Shown here one piece after another: positions 1-13,300 of a stretch of 64,000 bases of DNA. The first letter of the stretch is position 1. Every line of letters begins with the position of its first letter. The stretch is from Euglena gracilis. Its lineage: Eukaryota; Euglenida; Euglenophyceae; Euglenales. Location: positions 12,466,960 through 12,530,959 of the forward strand of contig CP154955.1 in assembly GCA_039621445.1 (NCBI GenBank), read 5' to 3'. A model generated the notes under the pieces. That model had not been told where the DNA came from. It saw only the letters and a program-made list of their open reading frames with translations, and searched no databases. Position numbers and translations under genes: made by a program.

Positions 1-149
1 TGCCGAAGGCACTGAATTTGTTAAAAATGGCGGTATTTTCGTGATTTTTGGCGATTTTAGGGAAAAATTGAGTGGGTCCCCGGGACCCCCCCCAGGGGGT
101 GGGTGGGTGGGGGGACCCCCCCTCCCCCCCGGCCTTAAAGAAACCCCTG
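1..149. mobile_element. hAT-like miniature element, right end
   Basis: The right terminus is CTTAAAGAAACCCCTG; the body matches the 22240-22509 copy (GTGGGTCCCCGGGACC block). The left end lies outside the window. It directly precedes the first visible NAT10 exon. Confidence 0.6.
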
Positions 150-173
150 CCCACCATCCACCGCACCGGACAG

Positions 174-3100
174 CCCGCCCTGTGCCCCAACGCCCGCGGC
201 CCCGCCCCGGCCCCCCACCGGGCCCCGGCCGCCCGGCCACCGCCCGGACCCCGCGGACCGGCAGTTCCCGCCGCCCATCCTGCCCACCGAGGCCATGAAG
301 CGCCGCCGCGCCCGCCGCAGCATGACCGGCCGGTACCTGCCCCCCCCCCCCACCCCAACACGAACAGAGGCGACCCAAGGCCCCGGAAATCGCTCCGACC
401 CATTTTTTGGGTTTGTACGTTTTGTGGCGTCAGTGGAGTCAGCATATAAACTCATGCCATGGGACAATCTCATATTTTTGGGTTTCGGGTCCCTGTTTCG
501 CAAGACTCAGCTGCCAGCAAAAGTCACGGAGACAGTTGTGAATTTTCCCCAGCTGCCTCAGTCTGCTGCCTCCGCCCCCGCCCCCGTTTGCAGGTACCTC
601 ACAGAGGCGGACTGCCTGAAGCTATTCCGCTTCAACATCACCTGGGACTGCTTATCGTGCTTGTACAGCTTCCTGGACCAGGTGTGCAGTGTTCCTGCTT
701 CAACCCCCCCCCCCCCCAAAATAAGACCCGGGTCCATTTCATGGGTCGGTTGCTGAAAAGCCTGAGGGGGGTCTTATGGGGGGGGGTCCATTTTATGGAT
801 TTTTGCTGGAAAATTTTCGACCCCCCAAAATGTCCAAAAATGCACCCCCCTGGCCGGTCCGAGCAAAAATCCATGAAATGAACTCTCCCCATAAATAAGA
901 CCCTACCCTGCCGGCGGGAAGCACCGGATTTTTGAAAAATGGGACTTTTTGGGGGGTAAATCTGCCATTTTGGGACAGTTTTCACACAATTCAGCATATT
1001 CTCCCCTATTTGTCTGGCACGAAGCGCCAATTTTTTCGAAAATTGGTATTTTGGGGGGGGGTCCATTTTATTGGGAGTTTTTGGGGGGGTTACTTTTTCT
1101 GAGCGTCTGGCAAAATGTGTTTGGTGTGTACACAGGCCTTTTATATTCATGTCTCAATGCATGTAAACAGGCAGGTTTGCACCTCCTCAAAAACAGTTTT
1201 ACCGGGTCCGGGAGGCCAAAAAAACAACGTTTCGGGCAAAAATTGTTTTTCGATTTTTTTCGACTTTTTTGACCCGGTTTTGACCCCAAGTCCATGGGAT
1301 TCGGGCCCAGAACGGGGCGCTGGTGGGTCGAAAAACGCTCGTTTTCAGCTCAAAAACAGTTTTTCTGGGTCGGGAGGCCAAAAACATCGTTTCGGGCAAA
1401 ATTTTTTTTCGATTTCTTCCACTTTTTTTGGCCCCAAACGGCTAAGTCGGACGGTGGAAAAAGTGTACAAAATGGCCGAAAAACGGCCGTATCTCGGGCT
1501 AGGCGGTGAGCTGCGTGGAAATTTGACACATAATCACTTGATTTGTTGCTTGACATCACAAGAAGGCGAAAAACTGAAAAGAGGGTGGAGAGTAAAGGGT
1601 TTTGTGTTTTTGCCCTAAGTGCGCAGTACTAATAAGCGCGCACCCCTCCGGGGTCCCAAACTACGTTCTTAATATGTGTGCACTCACGCTCTTTCTGGGG
1701 GGTTTATAGGTGCCTACACACAATGCACACAATGCACAACATATGCGCGCACACATGCATATTTGATGCAAGTCACGCGTGACATGCCCCACAGCTACCT
1801 CTCCCTGCTGGCGGGCCCCCTGCGGGGCCTCCGCATCGACCTCGCGCTCAGCATCGCGCTGGACGTCACACAGACGGCCAACCCCCTCCTTCAGCCCAAC
1901 GCGGCTTACTCTCACGAGGTGGACGAGGAGGGTGTGCCAGAGTGAGCGGTGCCCCCCCACCCCCCTGCCGCATCTGCCAACCCGAATTGCATTGTTATCT
2001 GCGCCACAGGCTGGGCTTGCCCACGTACAGCAATGTTGGGAAGAAAACCAGAAATCCAACGTAATTTCGAAATCCAGCAACAGTATGGATGATGATGATG
2101 ATGATGATGCTGCTGCTGCTGCTGCTGCTGGTGATGATGAACCTAACAATAGCATGAATAGTGGTGGAATGTGAACAAGATTATTGAGCATTTTGTGATC
2201 GACGTTTTTATATGCGACGATAAATATTGTACTTTTTTCCCCCTGAAGTATTTGTTTTCCCCCCAAAAAAATTCATTTCTGGAATCTAGACAAACAACGT
2301 GGTGTGATTTGCACAGAAACAGTAAACCTGCCGACCCCCCTCGCCACTTTCCAACGTTGATTGTATGGCGTCGACATAAAGTTTTCACATTCATAAACTT
2401 GCCAAAAAAAAAACTCCCGTTCGGCCCGCCGTCGCTCACAGGGCACCGCCTCTTCCATGGACACCGGCAGCTGGCGGAGGAGGACCTCCCCCTGGTGGGC
2501 ATCACGCCGTTCGACCGGAACCGGCTGGCCGCGTTCGTCAAAATGCGGGTCGACCTGCAGGTGAGGGGGCCCGCCCCACGCCTGCCGTTGGCTCCTTTGC
2601 ATGATTTGGAAGTCAGGGGAGGGGAAGGGATGTGCATGGTGCTTTCGTTGTGGGTGCTTGCTGTGCCCTCTGGCAGTGTTGCTGTTGTTGTTGCTGCTGC
2701 TGTTGCAACAAGGACACTCTGAATTCTTCGCATTCGCGTCTTGTCTGTTCCTGACAAAGTTAGGTCAGTGAGGTAACCCACCGTGTGTGCTCACTCGTCT
2801 TGTATGCCAATGTATGCCAATTAGTGTTTTGAACCTGCCCCCCCCCCATCGCTCAGGTGGTGTACGACCTGCTCCCCGCGCTGGCACAACTGTATTTCAA
2901 CAAGCGCATGGTATTGTGTCCCAACGGCAGCCAGATCCAGGGGGCGCCACCTCAGTAGGGCAGCATCAGTGCCCTCCACCTACTACACACTACTCTGCCT
3001 ATCATGCCCCCCAAGTAATAACCCCCAAAAAATAAATTGACAAATCAATTGATAATGAAATTTTGATTTGTAGAAACCCCCCTGAGTACCAATTTCGATT

Positions 3101-4680
3101 GCACAAAATCATAATCCCTCCCTCAGCATTGTGGTAAAAGCATTGCGGTAAATGTAAATGGGCATGAAGAAGAAGAACCATCAAAAAATATGGCAGAATC
3201 ACAAAAATCGACGGTATTTCAAAAAAGTGTTGTTGTTGTTTGATGAAAATGTTTCAAAGAGATCATTCCAAATAAAATGCAAAAAAATGAGAGGGGATTG
3301 TGGGGCTGGTGGAGCATTTCTGGGCCAATTTTTATTTTGGACAGCAGGGTTTGGGAATGGATTTTTCGTTCAGGGTCATTTGCCCCTCACTTGCATTCCA
3401 CCCCCTCCCCTCAAACGTTAAGGTACGGTAACCCCCCAGTCGACACTGGGTTTATTATTTGGGGGGCTCATTGCTCTTGGAGTCTCGCTTGCCTCGTTTG
3501 TTTGCTGATAACCCGCGGGGCACACACCCTCCGGCCTAACTTGGGGAAGGCCCCTGGGTCGTGCGGTTCTCCGGCGTCCGTTTCCTGGCGTGGACGGGGG
3601 TGAGGGCCGCGACTCGGGGCGGGGGAGGGCCGGCCCCTGCCGGCGGGATGGCTTTGAGCTTCACGGAGATGGCCATGCTGCTGGGCCTGGGTGTGGGCTG
3701 GCCCCCAACTGGGGCTCACCATCGGATCTCCGACAGGGTTGATGCCGGCAGGGCTTCAGGCGGGAGCCGGGGCTGATGACCAGCGTGAAAGTTGCGCATC
3801 AATTGGTTGAGCAAATCTTTATTCTTTCCAGTGCATTGGGGAGGGGCTTCATAAGCTGGCCGATGGTGTGCAGATGTTCTCATGTGTTTCGACGGGGGGG
3901 ATGTAAAGGTGCAACGGCAATCACAGAGAGGTCTCTGTGATGATTCTGGTATTCCAGCCAGATCGTGGGAGAGTCGCCAACGTCACCTCCCCAATGTTTA
4001 TGACTGTTTTGATCTTTTTGTGGTGCTATTAATAAGGATACCATTCGATGAGTCGTTATATTTTGCTCCACCACACAGTCGGGCACGCTTCACCGACGTG
4101 GTTTTCCCAGCCCAGCCGACAGGTTGGGCACGGTTCAAAGGGTGGACTGGCCAGACCCATGGGCCACCTCTTTGCTGTGCCTCGGGACTCCCCTCCCTGG
4201 CAGGGCTGCAGAACAAGACCATCCACGAGATGGCCACCACCGAGCTAGGGCTGGGCACCACCCAGGCCAACGCCATCGTGTACCAGGTCCTGAAGGCCGC
4301 CCACGACTACTTCGGACGGGTACGTTGCGCGCGCCTGGCATATCTGCCGAGCATGTCTGATCCGCTGTTTTTATTTCAAACCTGTCTCGGATTTTTCTCT
4401 GATGCATGCATTTCACATATGGGCGTGTACGTTACTTTCTTGCAGTTGCAGTGCAATTTCAACAAATTCCAAAATTGAAATAACCACATTGCATTTTGGT
4501 GCTTTACTCCCTCTTTGCTTTTCTTCTTGCATTCTTGCCATTGCCGGATTCGTTTTGCCCATTTGGAGCACCCCGCACCCCCACCCCACGCAGTTGGCGG
4601 AAAAGGTGGCGGAGCCGGACCCGACGCTGAAGCGGGGGAAGAAGAAGGGCAAGAAGCGGAAGGCAGAGGACCCAGCCTGA
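174..4680 (+). CDS. RNA cytidine acetyltransferase (NAT10/Kre33/TmcA type), C-terminal part
   Basis: Members of this family acetylate cytidines in 18S rRNA and tRNA in the nucleolus, using an ATP-dependent helicase-like module, a GNAT domain and a C-terminal RNA-binding region. Only the C-terminal region is visible. Exons, with edges ambiguous by the shared repeats: 174-338, 600-670, 1797-1931, 2484-2560, 2857-2911, 3652-3690, 4204-4319, 4594-4680. Recognisable blocks are YLSLLAGPL, GITPFDRNRL, VVYDLLPALAQLYFNKRM, ALSFTEMAMLLGLGLQNKT and TTQANAIVYQVLKAAHDYF, matching in order the family's LPYDLKRLE...DxxPAxxRxYF...LLLGxGLQHKS region. It ends with a lysine-rich tail (KKKGKKRK) and TGA, as in NAT10. 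Several junctions (338/600, 670/1797, 1931/2484, 2911/3652) lack GT-AG and instead share GGTACCT, ACAGCT, GAGGAGG and ATGG. The junctions 2560/2857, 3690/4204 and 4319/4594 are GT-AG. The first two exons (proline-rich, then basic) are weakly conserved; they are attached because the shared-repeat join keeps the frame. The helicase and GNAT parts would lie upstream of the window. Confidence 0.85.
705..1100. repeat. Dispersed AATAAGACCC repeat family
   Basis: C-rich, internally inverted sequence with AATAAGACCC, GTCCATTTTATGG and TTTTTGCTGGAAAA. Relatives are at 29785-30150 and 50423-50832. It lies in a NAT10 intron; no exon is seen here. Confidence 0.5.
1190..1510. repeat. Dispersed repeat family A (two units)
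   Basis: Units contain GGGGCGCTGGTGGGTCGAAA, GGGAGGCCAAAAACATCGTT, a TTCGATTTTT tract and TGTACAAAATGGCCGAAAA. Related copies are at 24445-24720, 49560-50395, 51868-52020 and, reversed, 15950-16120. It lies inside a NAT10 intron. Confidence 0.65.
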
Positions 4681-5923
4681 CCCTCCTCCCCCAACCACAC
4701 CCACTTTTCCCCCGCACCCCATCGCCCTGCATCATATGCCACTGCACCTCGTGTCCCTCCTCCGGGCGAGAGCCCTCAGCCCCCTCTCCTTGTTTAGGCG
4801 TTTTGACCATGTCTCATGGAGACACGTCGCGTGTTGTGCGCAGAACGTTTGGTGCGCGCGCGTGCCACAAGCGGAATGTACCCACGGTGGTCGCAAGTGA
4901 ACGGTTGGGGACATGTGGTGCAGAAGCGATCCGATCAGGAGCTGACATGGAATTTCGTCCAAACCCGCCGATCCCAACCCTAAACCTGGGATGCAGGGAA
5001 AGTGCCAGTGAAAACTCCACCCAGAGGTTGCTTCATGTTGGTGACCCTGAAAAGAGGGGGTCCCCCCTGGGTCCTTAAAAAGCTTGATCCCATCCCAAAG
5101 CATGATTTGCATTCGCCGGAATCAGCATTCTCTGGATTGGCTGAATATTGGAGAACAAATGCACCTCCCTTTTTGGACAGTTTTTATACTGGCAACATTT
5201 GGTAGTCCAAGCCTTATCTGCATCAATGATGCTCCTCCAACCCTGAGCGATTTGCATCATCATTGCCTCTGGCTGCATCAGCCCACATGGGAGGTCCGCA
5301 GAACTCTAAAGAGGCGTATGGTGGGGAATTGTCTCATTTGTGTTCTTTCCTCCGTGGAACTGTTTCACTCAAAAATCATTTTCAAAAACGTACCACGAGC
5401 ATTTAACCAGGGCAGGGGGGATGCGCAAGCAAATTTTTTCCGCACAATTTTTTACTTTTTTTTTTTAGTTTTTCCAAAAAGTGTGCATTTTCTCCAATTT
5501 CGCACTTTTTCGCACATTTTTCCCCCTTATTTTTGGGATTTTCACATTTTTTTGAGATTTCCCCAATTTTTTGCATTTTCTGCCCATTTTTGTAATTTTT
5601 GCATTTTTCAAAAAATTTTCGTTTATGTTTTCTTCACATTTCCATATGGTTTCTTAAATTTGGTGGTGGGGGGACCGCCACTCCCCAGAATCACAAGCTA
5701 TTTCGACCACAGCACCACACCCTCAAGCCTGGACTCGGGAAAAATGCGCAGACGTACACAAAAATGCGCGAAAATGTGCCAATATGCGCATTTTGGACAT
5801 TGCGCAAACATATGTGCAAAATTTCGGAGAACACACCCCCCCCCCCACTCCCAGACCCCCCTCCCCCCGCACCTCTGTAGGGGCCGCAGCTGTGGTGACG
5901 CGGCGCCCGCTGCACCGGGCCGC
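4681..5923. other. Intergenic region between NAT10 and MATE genes
   Basis: No exon is seen. The second half is AT-rich with repeated TTTTTCGCACATTTT-like stretches (5460-5650) and then a C-rich tract. It presumably holds the NAT10 3' end and the MATE 5' flank. No TATA-like or polyadenylation motif could be assigned. Confidence 0.5.
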
Positions 5924-6947
5924 ATGGCAGCCTCTGCCACCCCCCGGGGCCTCTACCTGGCGGAGCTGAAGGAGGCCGGCCGCGGGTGCAGTCCGAAGTC
6001 CCGAAGTGGTGGCCCGACGGTTTGTCCAGACGAGGAATAGGAAGAAGACGGTGACCCGTTGACCCATGGCTTTCATCCACGATTTCGCAAAAATAAAGTG
6101 ATTGCGAAGTTTTTTTTGGGGTTTTGTGTTGCTGATGTTTTCATCGGCCAGCTCACGTCCCCCATCAAAACGTTGCTGAACCAGAAACCTGTATCCTGGC
6201 ACGCAATGTCTTGTTGTGCAGCTCCTGGGAGATCTCAGGGGCACACTACCCAGACTTTGTTCTTTGAAATGCACACGTGGCCGCAGCCATTGTTTGGCTT
6301 GGCCTGGCCCGTGCTGTGTTCGTACCAGGCCGGGTCTTGGTTTGAATGCACCACATCTGCCAGTGGTGGCCAACGATCAAGCCAGCATTAAATTTTCCAG
6401 TTTGTTCAGCAGAGGGCCTGGTGCAAGAAGCAGCAGGAGCAGCAGCAGAGCCTGGTTCATAAGCAGCACTCAACTCCACAATCTGGCAGGTTCCCCATCT
6501 ACTCACAAACCCAGACAGGCACATATTGGCGCAGCACACGCCATGTATACATATATTCACAACAAATGCACACACTCAAACGCACACACACTCTCTCTCT
6601 CGCACGCTCACACACATGCACACATGCACACACATACACACACAGAGAGAGAGAGAGTACACATACACCCATTTTTTAATGCAAGAAACGTGTGCCCATC
6701 GTTGGGTTGTTGTAAGGGTGGGGCCTGCCACCGTGATGGGTCCCCTTCAGACAAGGCCTGGGGTCTATGTCTTGCAAACGGGGTTGGCGGTGGTCAACGT
6801 GTTGGCGCTGGGCTGGCTGGGGGTGAAGGAGCTGGACGGCGCCTCTCTAGGGTCCCTCTGCGGAAACGTCACTGGTGTGTATGTGTGTGTGTGCAGGTGT
6901 GTGTGTGTGTGCGTGTGTGTGTGTGTGTGTGTGTGCGTGTGCATGTG

Positions 6948-6985
<38 letters not shown>

Positions 6986-9343
6986 TGGGTGTGGGTGTGG
7001 GTGTGTGTGCGCGCGCGTGTGTGTGTGTGTGTGTAGGTGTGGGTGTGCCCAGTTCTGTAGTATGTCAGGTATTTGATTGAAAATTGGATAGTGCGGGTGA
7101 TATGATAGGGTTATTGATCAGTTTGTTTTCTGGGTAGTTTAATACATATTTGGTTTCCCCTTGCCTGGAGCCGGGCAAAGTGTTGCAACTCCCTCTTCTC
7201 TTCGATTGTTGCCCCTCGAGATTGCAGCTCTTTCAAACGCTGGATCGCCCGCTAGAGCGATCACGTATTGTTCTTTGCCAGCCGCCCAACGGCGATTCAT
7301 CCTCCGCCTTCAGCACCACAGTCCGCCAAATTTCAAAGAGGTACCTTGCAGCTTTTGCAGCTTTTACCTTGCAGCGCCGGAAATAGATTGGCGGATTCTA
7401 GCAGCGCACGCACCACATGGTGGACAAAATTTGCTTTGGACAAAAAAAAGGTAAAAGGTAAAGGTAAAGGTAAACTGCCCAGATTTTACCAAATGCCGTC
7501 ATTTCTGTCCTCCCTGTATCCAGCACCACGGCGTCGCCCTCCCCCCCACCCCCCCCACCCTCCCCCTCCCCCACCACAGGGGTGTCCGTCGTCACGGGGC
7601 TCATCATGGCGATGGACACGCTCGCCCCGCAGGCGTACGGCGCCCGGAACTACCCCCAGGTGGGCTGCATCGCGCAGCGGGCCGCGCTGGTCTCCCTCAC
7701 CCTTTCCCTCCCTGTCGCCCTCCTCTGGTGGGCCGAGGCTGCCCCTCCGCCCTCCCCCTCTCCACCTGCCTTCCCGGCCCAGCTCAGTCAGTCATGGCGA
7801 GTGCCTCGTGTGTGGGGGTCGTGGTTCAAACATCCCCGCCACACACACGCCGAACGATCTCTGACAAAAGCAGCCACTTGCAACCCCCCACACCGGCAAT
7901 TTTGTGTTCCCCCTGAAAGGACGGCAGGATTGCGGTCACACCTGAGAGGAAACACATTGCTGGGACACGTGGGTTTTCCCAGGCCACATTTTTTTTATTT
8001 TGGTAAACCCTCCCCCCCCCCCCAAATGATACCCCCCCAAATAATACCCCCCCCCTCGGGGTCCGATTTCGGCTCGGCGACTGGGTTAATACCCCCCACC
8101 CCCCGATTTCGGGTCGAAGGCCAGATTTTGACCTGAAAATGCCGGTAAAAATCACTATCTCTGACAACAAATTACGAAAAAAATCAATTTTTCTGGATCA
8201 TCTGACCTCCAAAAAAATGGTAAATTTCACAAGAAAGTGCAAAAAATGACCCTCTGTGGGACTTCGAAAAATTTCAAAAATTTTGGGGTGTTATTACCCC
8301 CCCAAATAATCCCCCCCTCCTCGGGCCGGGACTTCGGGCGAAAAAATAATACCCCGGGGGGGGGGGTTACCCCTGAGCTCGCGTTTTTCCTGGACCCTAC
8401 GACGGAAATGGTTCTCTGCCCCAAAACAGCCGTGTCGTTTGTCACCCAATCCGTGCCTTAGACAAGTCGCCCAAACCCCAAGGCCAAAGCCGGGGGTGAC
8501 CTCCCGGGAACTTCGAAGCGGTCTTCGCCTTCCTCCGGCCAGCCCATTTCCTCCAGGCAGAACAGTGTCCCATCGCTGTGGGTGCGGGGAGTGCAGGGTG
8601 AGGGGGAGCCAGGTCGCAGTCACATGTATTACTATTCAGGATTTCAGACGGAAAGCTGGGGAAGACAGAGAGGTGTACGCAACAAGGCGCGCAATTTTCG
8701 CAAAGTTAAAACAGTATAGCAGAATTACCCGCCCATTGTTGTAATAAATGTGCACCGCCCTAATTGCATACACCCTCCCCCCAAATTGCGCACTCCCCCT
8801 TCAATTAGGAATGCGCTGGTGCATTTTAGACAATTTGGGCATTTTTTGACAAACCTCAGACTAATTTAAGCTAAATTTGCCCAATTTGACCCATGTTTTG
8901 ATCAGTTTGGGTGAATTTCACATTCTTTGGGTAGAGTTGTCTTATTGTCGCAATTCTTGTTAACGTCCTCAGAAGTACTCACCCCGAGGGGCCTAAATCT
9001 GTTCTTAAAAGTGTGCACCCATGCGCTGATTTGGAGAAGGGGGTCTGAAATTTTCACAATTTCTAAATTTGCGTTTTTGAGCAGGGAATGTGTGATGTGC
9101 ACCTCCATTCCTCAATTCCACCCAACTGCATCTTCAGCAATGGAACGCTTTGCAGCACTGCCTCGTATAAGTCAGGACAGTTTCTTTGCTCTCGTCGCAG
9201 GAAACGGGGGCGTCTAATCAGGTCAGGTCTAATTGCACAACCCAACTCCCCCCACCATGGTCACAGATGCCCCCATAGCTTTTGTCACTAATATATACAT
9301 GTATATGTGTGTATATGTAGATGTATGTATGTATGTATATATA

Positions 9344-9379
<36 letters not shown>

Positions 9380-9605
9380 TGTATGTATGTATGTATGTAT
9401 GTATGTATGTATGTATGTATGTATGTATGTATGTATGTATGTATGTATGTATGTATGTATGTATGTATGTATGTATGTATGTATGTATGTATGTATGTAT
9501 GTATGTATGTATGTATGTATGTATGTATGTATGTATGTATGTATGTATGTATATATATACATGTATATGTGTGTATATGTATATGTATGTGTGTATATAT
9601 ACATG

Positions 9606-9641
<36 letters not shown>

Positions 9642-9839
9642 TGTATGTATGTATGTATGTATGTATGTATGTATGTATGTATGTATGTATGTATGTATGT
9701 ATGTATGTATGTATGTATGTATGTATGTATGTATGTATGTATGTATGTATGTATGTATGTATGTATGTATGTATGTATGTATGTATGTATATACATGTAT
9801 ATGTGTGTATATGTATATGTATGTGTGTATATATACATG

Positions 9840-9875
<36 letters not shown>

Positions 9876-9993
9876 TGTATGTATGTATGTATGTATGTAT
9901 GTATGTATGTATGTATGTATGTATGTATGTATGTATGTATATATATACATGTATATGTGTGTATATGTATATGTATGTGTGTATATATACATG

Positions 9994-10029
<36 letters not shown>

Positions 10030-10315
10030 TGTATGTATGTATGTATGTATGTATGTATGTATGTATGTATGTATGTATGTATGTATGTATGTATGTATGT
10101 ATGTATGTATGTATGTATGTATGTATGTATGTATGTATGTATGTATGTATGTATGTATGTATGTATGTATGTATGTATGTATGTATGTATGTATGTATGT
10201 ATGTATGTATGTATGTATGTATGTATGTATGTATGTATGTATGTATGTATGTATGTATGTATATATATACATGTATATGTGTGTATATGTATATGTATGT
10301 GTGTATATATATATG

Positions 10316-10349
<34 letters not shown>

Positions 10350-13300
10350 TGTATGTATGTATGTATGTATGTATGTATGTATGTATGTATGTATGTATGT
10401 ATGTATGTATGTATGTATGTATGTATGTATGTATGTATGTATGTATGTATGTATGTATGTATGTATGTATGTATGTATGTATGTATGTATGTATGTATAT
10501 ACATGTATATGTGTGTATATGTATATGTATGTGTGTATATATACATGTATATATATATATATATATATGTATGTATATATGTATATATGTATATATGGAT
10601 ATACGTATATATATGTATATGTATATGTAGATATATATACATATGTGTGTTAATAACGTTCGTTGGACGCCCGGGGGTACCACGACCGACCGGTCTTTGG
10701 GGTCAGCCGGCTGCCGCCCAGCTCGATGCGGACGTCGCCCAATACGCGGTGCTGTACCTGCGGGTGTTCTCCCTCGGCCTCGTGCCGCTGGCCCTGGCGG
10801 AGGTCGTCAAGAAGTACATCATCGCCCAGGGGGTCGGCCTGCCCATCACGTACCTGATGGGCGTCACCCTGATGGGGGCGCGGGTGAGCCCCCCCCCCCC
10901 TCAGCCAGCCTGCATATGTGTGGGTCGGGATCATACAATCATTTAGTCCTACCCCCCTGGGGGTGACTGGCTGGTTTTTGGCCCCTCGGGGGGGGGGGGT
11001 CGGCCAGGGGTGGGCAAGACTGGCTTGAGTGACCCCCTCTTCGGCGCCGGGAATTTTTTTTTTGCCCTTAAATGGCCTGTGGTGATTGGAAAGTGGCTTT
11101 TTTCCGGGGGGGGCGGCCCCCCGCTGGGGGGGGGGGGGGTAATGATTGATTGGTTTCCGGAAAACAGTGACTGACTGGTTTTTCGAAGAGTTGAGCGACC
11201 CCCCTCTCCCCTGGGGGGTCGGTAACAAATTGCATGGGGGGATTGTTTCTCGCTGAAGGAGGCGCCACCGGCTGCATTTGCACCAGCTGGGGCTGGGGCC
11301 CCGGGTCGCATCTCGGACTCGGGATGGCCAAACCCAAACGACAGCGATTTTTCGCCATCCTCAGAGCCATCTTGAGGTTGTCGCAGCCCCGCAACTACCC
11401 TCCCCCTTGACACACTGACCCCAGCTTGCCCCCCCCCCTCTTGGTGGGGGTCAATACCCTGTACCCCCATAAAGTTGCCCCCCCCCCTCTTTTGGAGCAG
11501 TGATCTTCGAGGGGGGGGGGGCGGTGTGGGAACGTGTTTTCGTGTTTCGGGGTTCACGGGTTGCATCGGCTGGCGTCCCCCAGACCCCCACCACCCCGTC
11601 CCCGCCCCGGTCTTCGACGTCGCGGCGACGTACGTCCTGGTGTGGCGCCTCGGGCTGGGCTTCGCGGGCAGCCCGCTGGCCCTCGCGCTGTCGTACGGCG
11701 TCTTCTTCGCCCTGGGGCTGCTGTACGTGCGGTACGCCGCCCGCTGGCGCTGCGGGGAGGACACCCCCGCCGTGGGCACCACTTGAATGTAGGGGGCAGG
11801 TCTTATCGGCGATGGGTCGGGGGGGGGGTCGACCACCCCCCACCCTCATTCTGGTCGGTGGGGTTAAGGGTCCGACCCCCCCCCCCCGTCCCGTGTTTCC
11901 TGTTTCTGGGGGAGCGGATTTTTAGGTCATTTTTTTCCCCTTCCTTCCCTACCTTCATCTTTATGGGGGGGGGCTTAGCCAGTCGGTTGGCCAGTGTTTT
12001 ACGATGGAGGGATTTGCAACCCAGCCAAAGCTCATGTGTGTCACCTGTGAAGGGTTGATGTTTGCGGTGGCGCTCTTGGGTTGATCTCTACCGTTGTTGG
12101 GGCGGCTGGTCCCCCAGTGCCTTTCTCCCAGGTGCTCGTCTGCTTTCGGCTTCTGAGCCTACTGAGCTCCCATTTGATGATGGATTGTTAATTTTTGGGG
12201 CACCGTATCAATGGAGAATTCATTGGGGCATGTATCATTTGGGTTTCCTCAAGGAAGGATGGTTTGGGGACACCGCAAGAACTGAGAGAGAAACAAAGGA
12301 AATCAACATGCAATTATCCAGAAAGAAATGAAGCGATCTTGCATTTGGGGTCCGATTCAAAAATTTTGATGTGCAATTCATCAATTCTCCCGAGTGAGCA
12401 TCGGCCTACGACGGGAGGGGTTGGTTAAGGCCACAGATGTGGGTGTTTCTCTTTCTGTCTGTCTGACCCACACCCGCTTTGATTGTGGACGATATCGCGG
12501 AACTGCTTTGCCCCCTTTCCCCATTTCAGGAGAACAGAGCACCGCCGTTAGTCCAAAGCTCCCCGTTCAGCCTGCCCCGGTGCTGCTGGTCTGCTCCCCC
12601 CCCGTCGCCGTTCTGCTGCCTTGCCCTCCCACCCCCCCCCCACCGGGCCAAGCCCCTGTGGCCAGGGGTGGGGCACCTTCCTCTCCCTCGGCGTGCCAGC
12701 CGCCATGCAGCTGTGCCTGGAGTGGTGGCCAGGTTGGGGATGGGGCTGCCCAGTCCAGACCCACCCCAGCGGCCATTCAGGGGGACCCAGGGAGAACGCA
12801 CAGCGCAATAGAGCACCCCACAAAGAGCACCTGCGAGGCGGAAAAAAATGCAGAGGATTATTTTTCCCAACCTGGCAGCTAGCTCACAGTTTGTTCAATT
12901 TTATGTTCTATGCATGCTTAGCAATTTTTTCGCACTGTGTGGTTTTTGTTTCATCGTATTATTGCATTATTATTCCATTCAATTCATTTTTTTATGTTTT
13001 TGTTCATTTCTTCTCCTTGCCTTTTTTGCAGGTTCTTTGAAGTTTTGTTTCTTATTTTTTTGCCTGAGCGGGAAATTTTGAGCTCCCACACCTGAGGGTT
13101 TCCAGGCATTTTTCATGCAAGTGCGGCATCTTTTTATTGCCGAGTTAGTTTGCCTTGCATCTTTCCACCTGCCCACATGCCTGTGTTCCAGTGGCCTCCT
13201 GCCCCCCCCCACCCCCCAACCGTTCCCCATCCACGCCTGGCGGGGGGCGTACGAGGCCATCACCCTCCAGGCCGGCCTCCTGGGCACCACCGCCTTGGCC

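Noticed and set aside
594-681. Exon YLTEADCLKLFRFN as N-terminus of a Harbinger-type transposase
   Set aside because: The resemblance is slight, and an in-frame 6-base shared edge (ACAGCT) joins it to the NAT10 exon at 1797.
3628-3690. GT-AG splice of the NAT10 exon at GGGGGAG/3628
   Set aside because: It inserts extra residues before ALSFTEMA and clashes in phase; the ATGG shared edge gives the family sequence.
9218-10946. Very long open frames of Met-Tyr-Val-Cys or Ile-His-Thr-Tyr repeats on both strands
   Set aside because: They are translations of the TATG microsatellite, open in every frame, with no non-repeat coding support.
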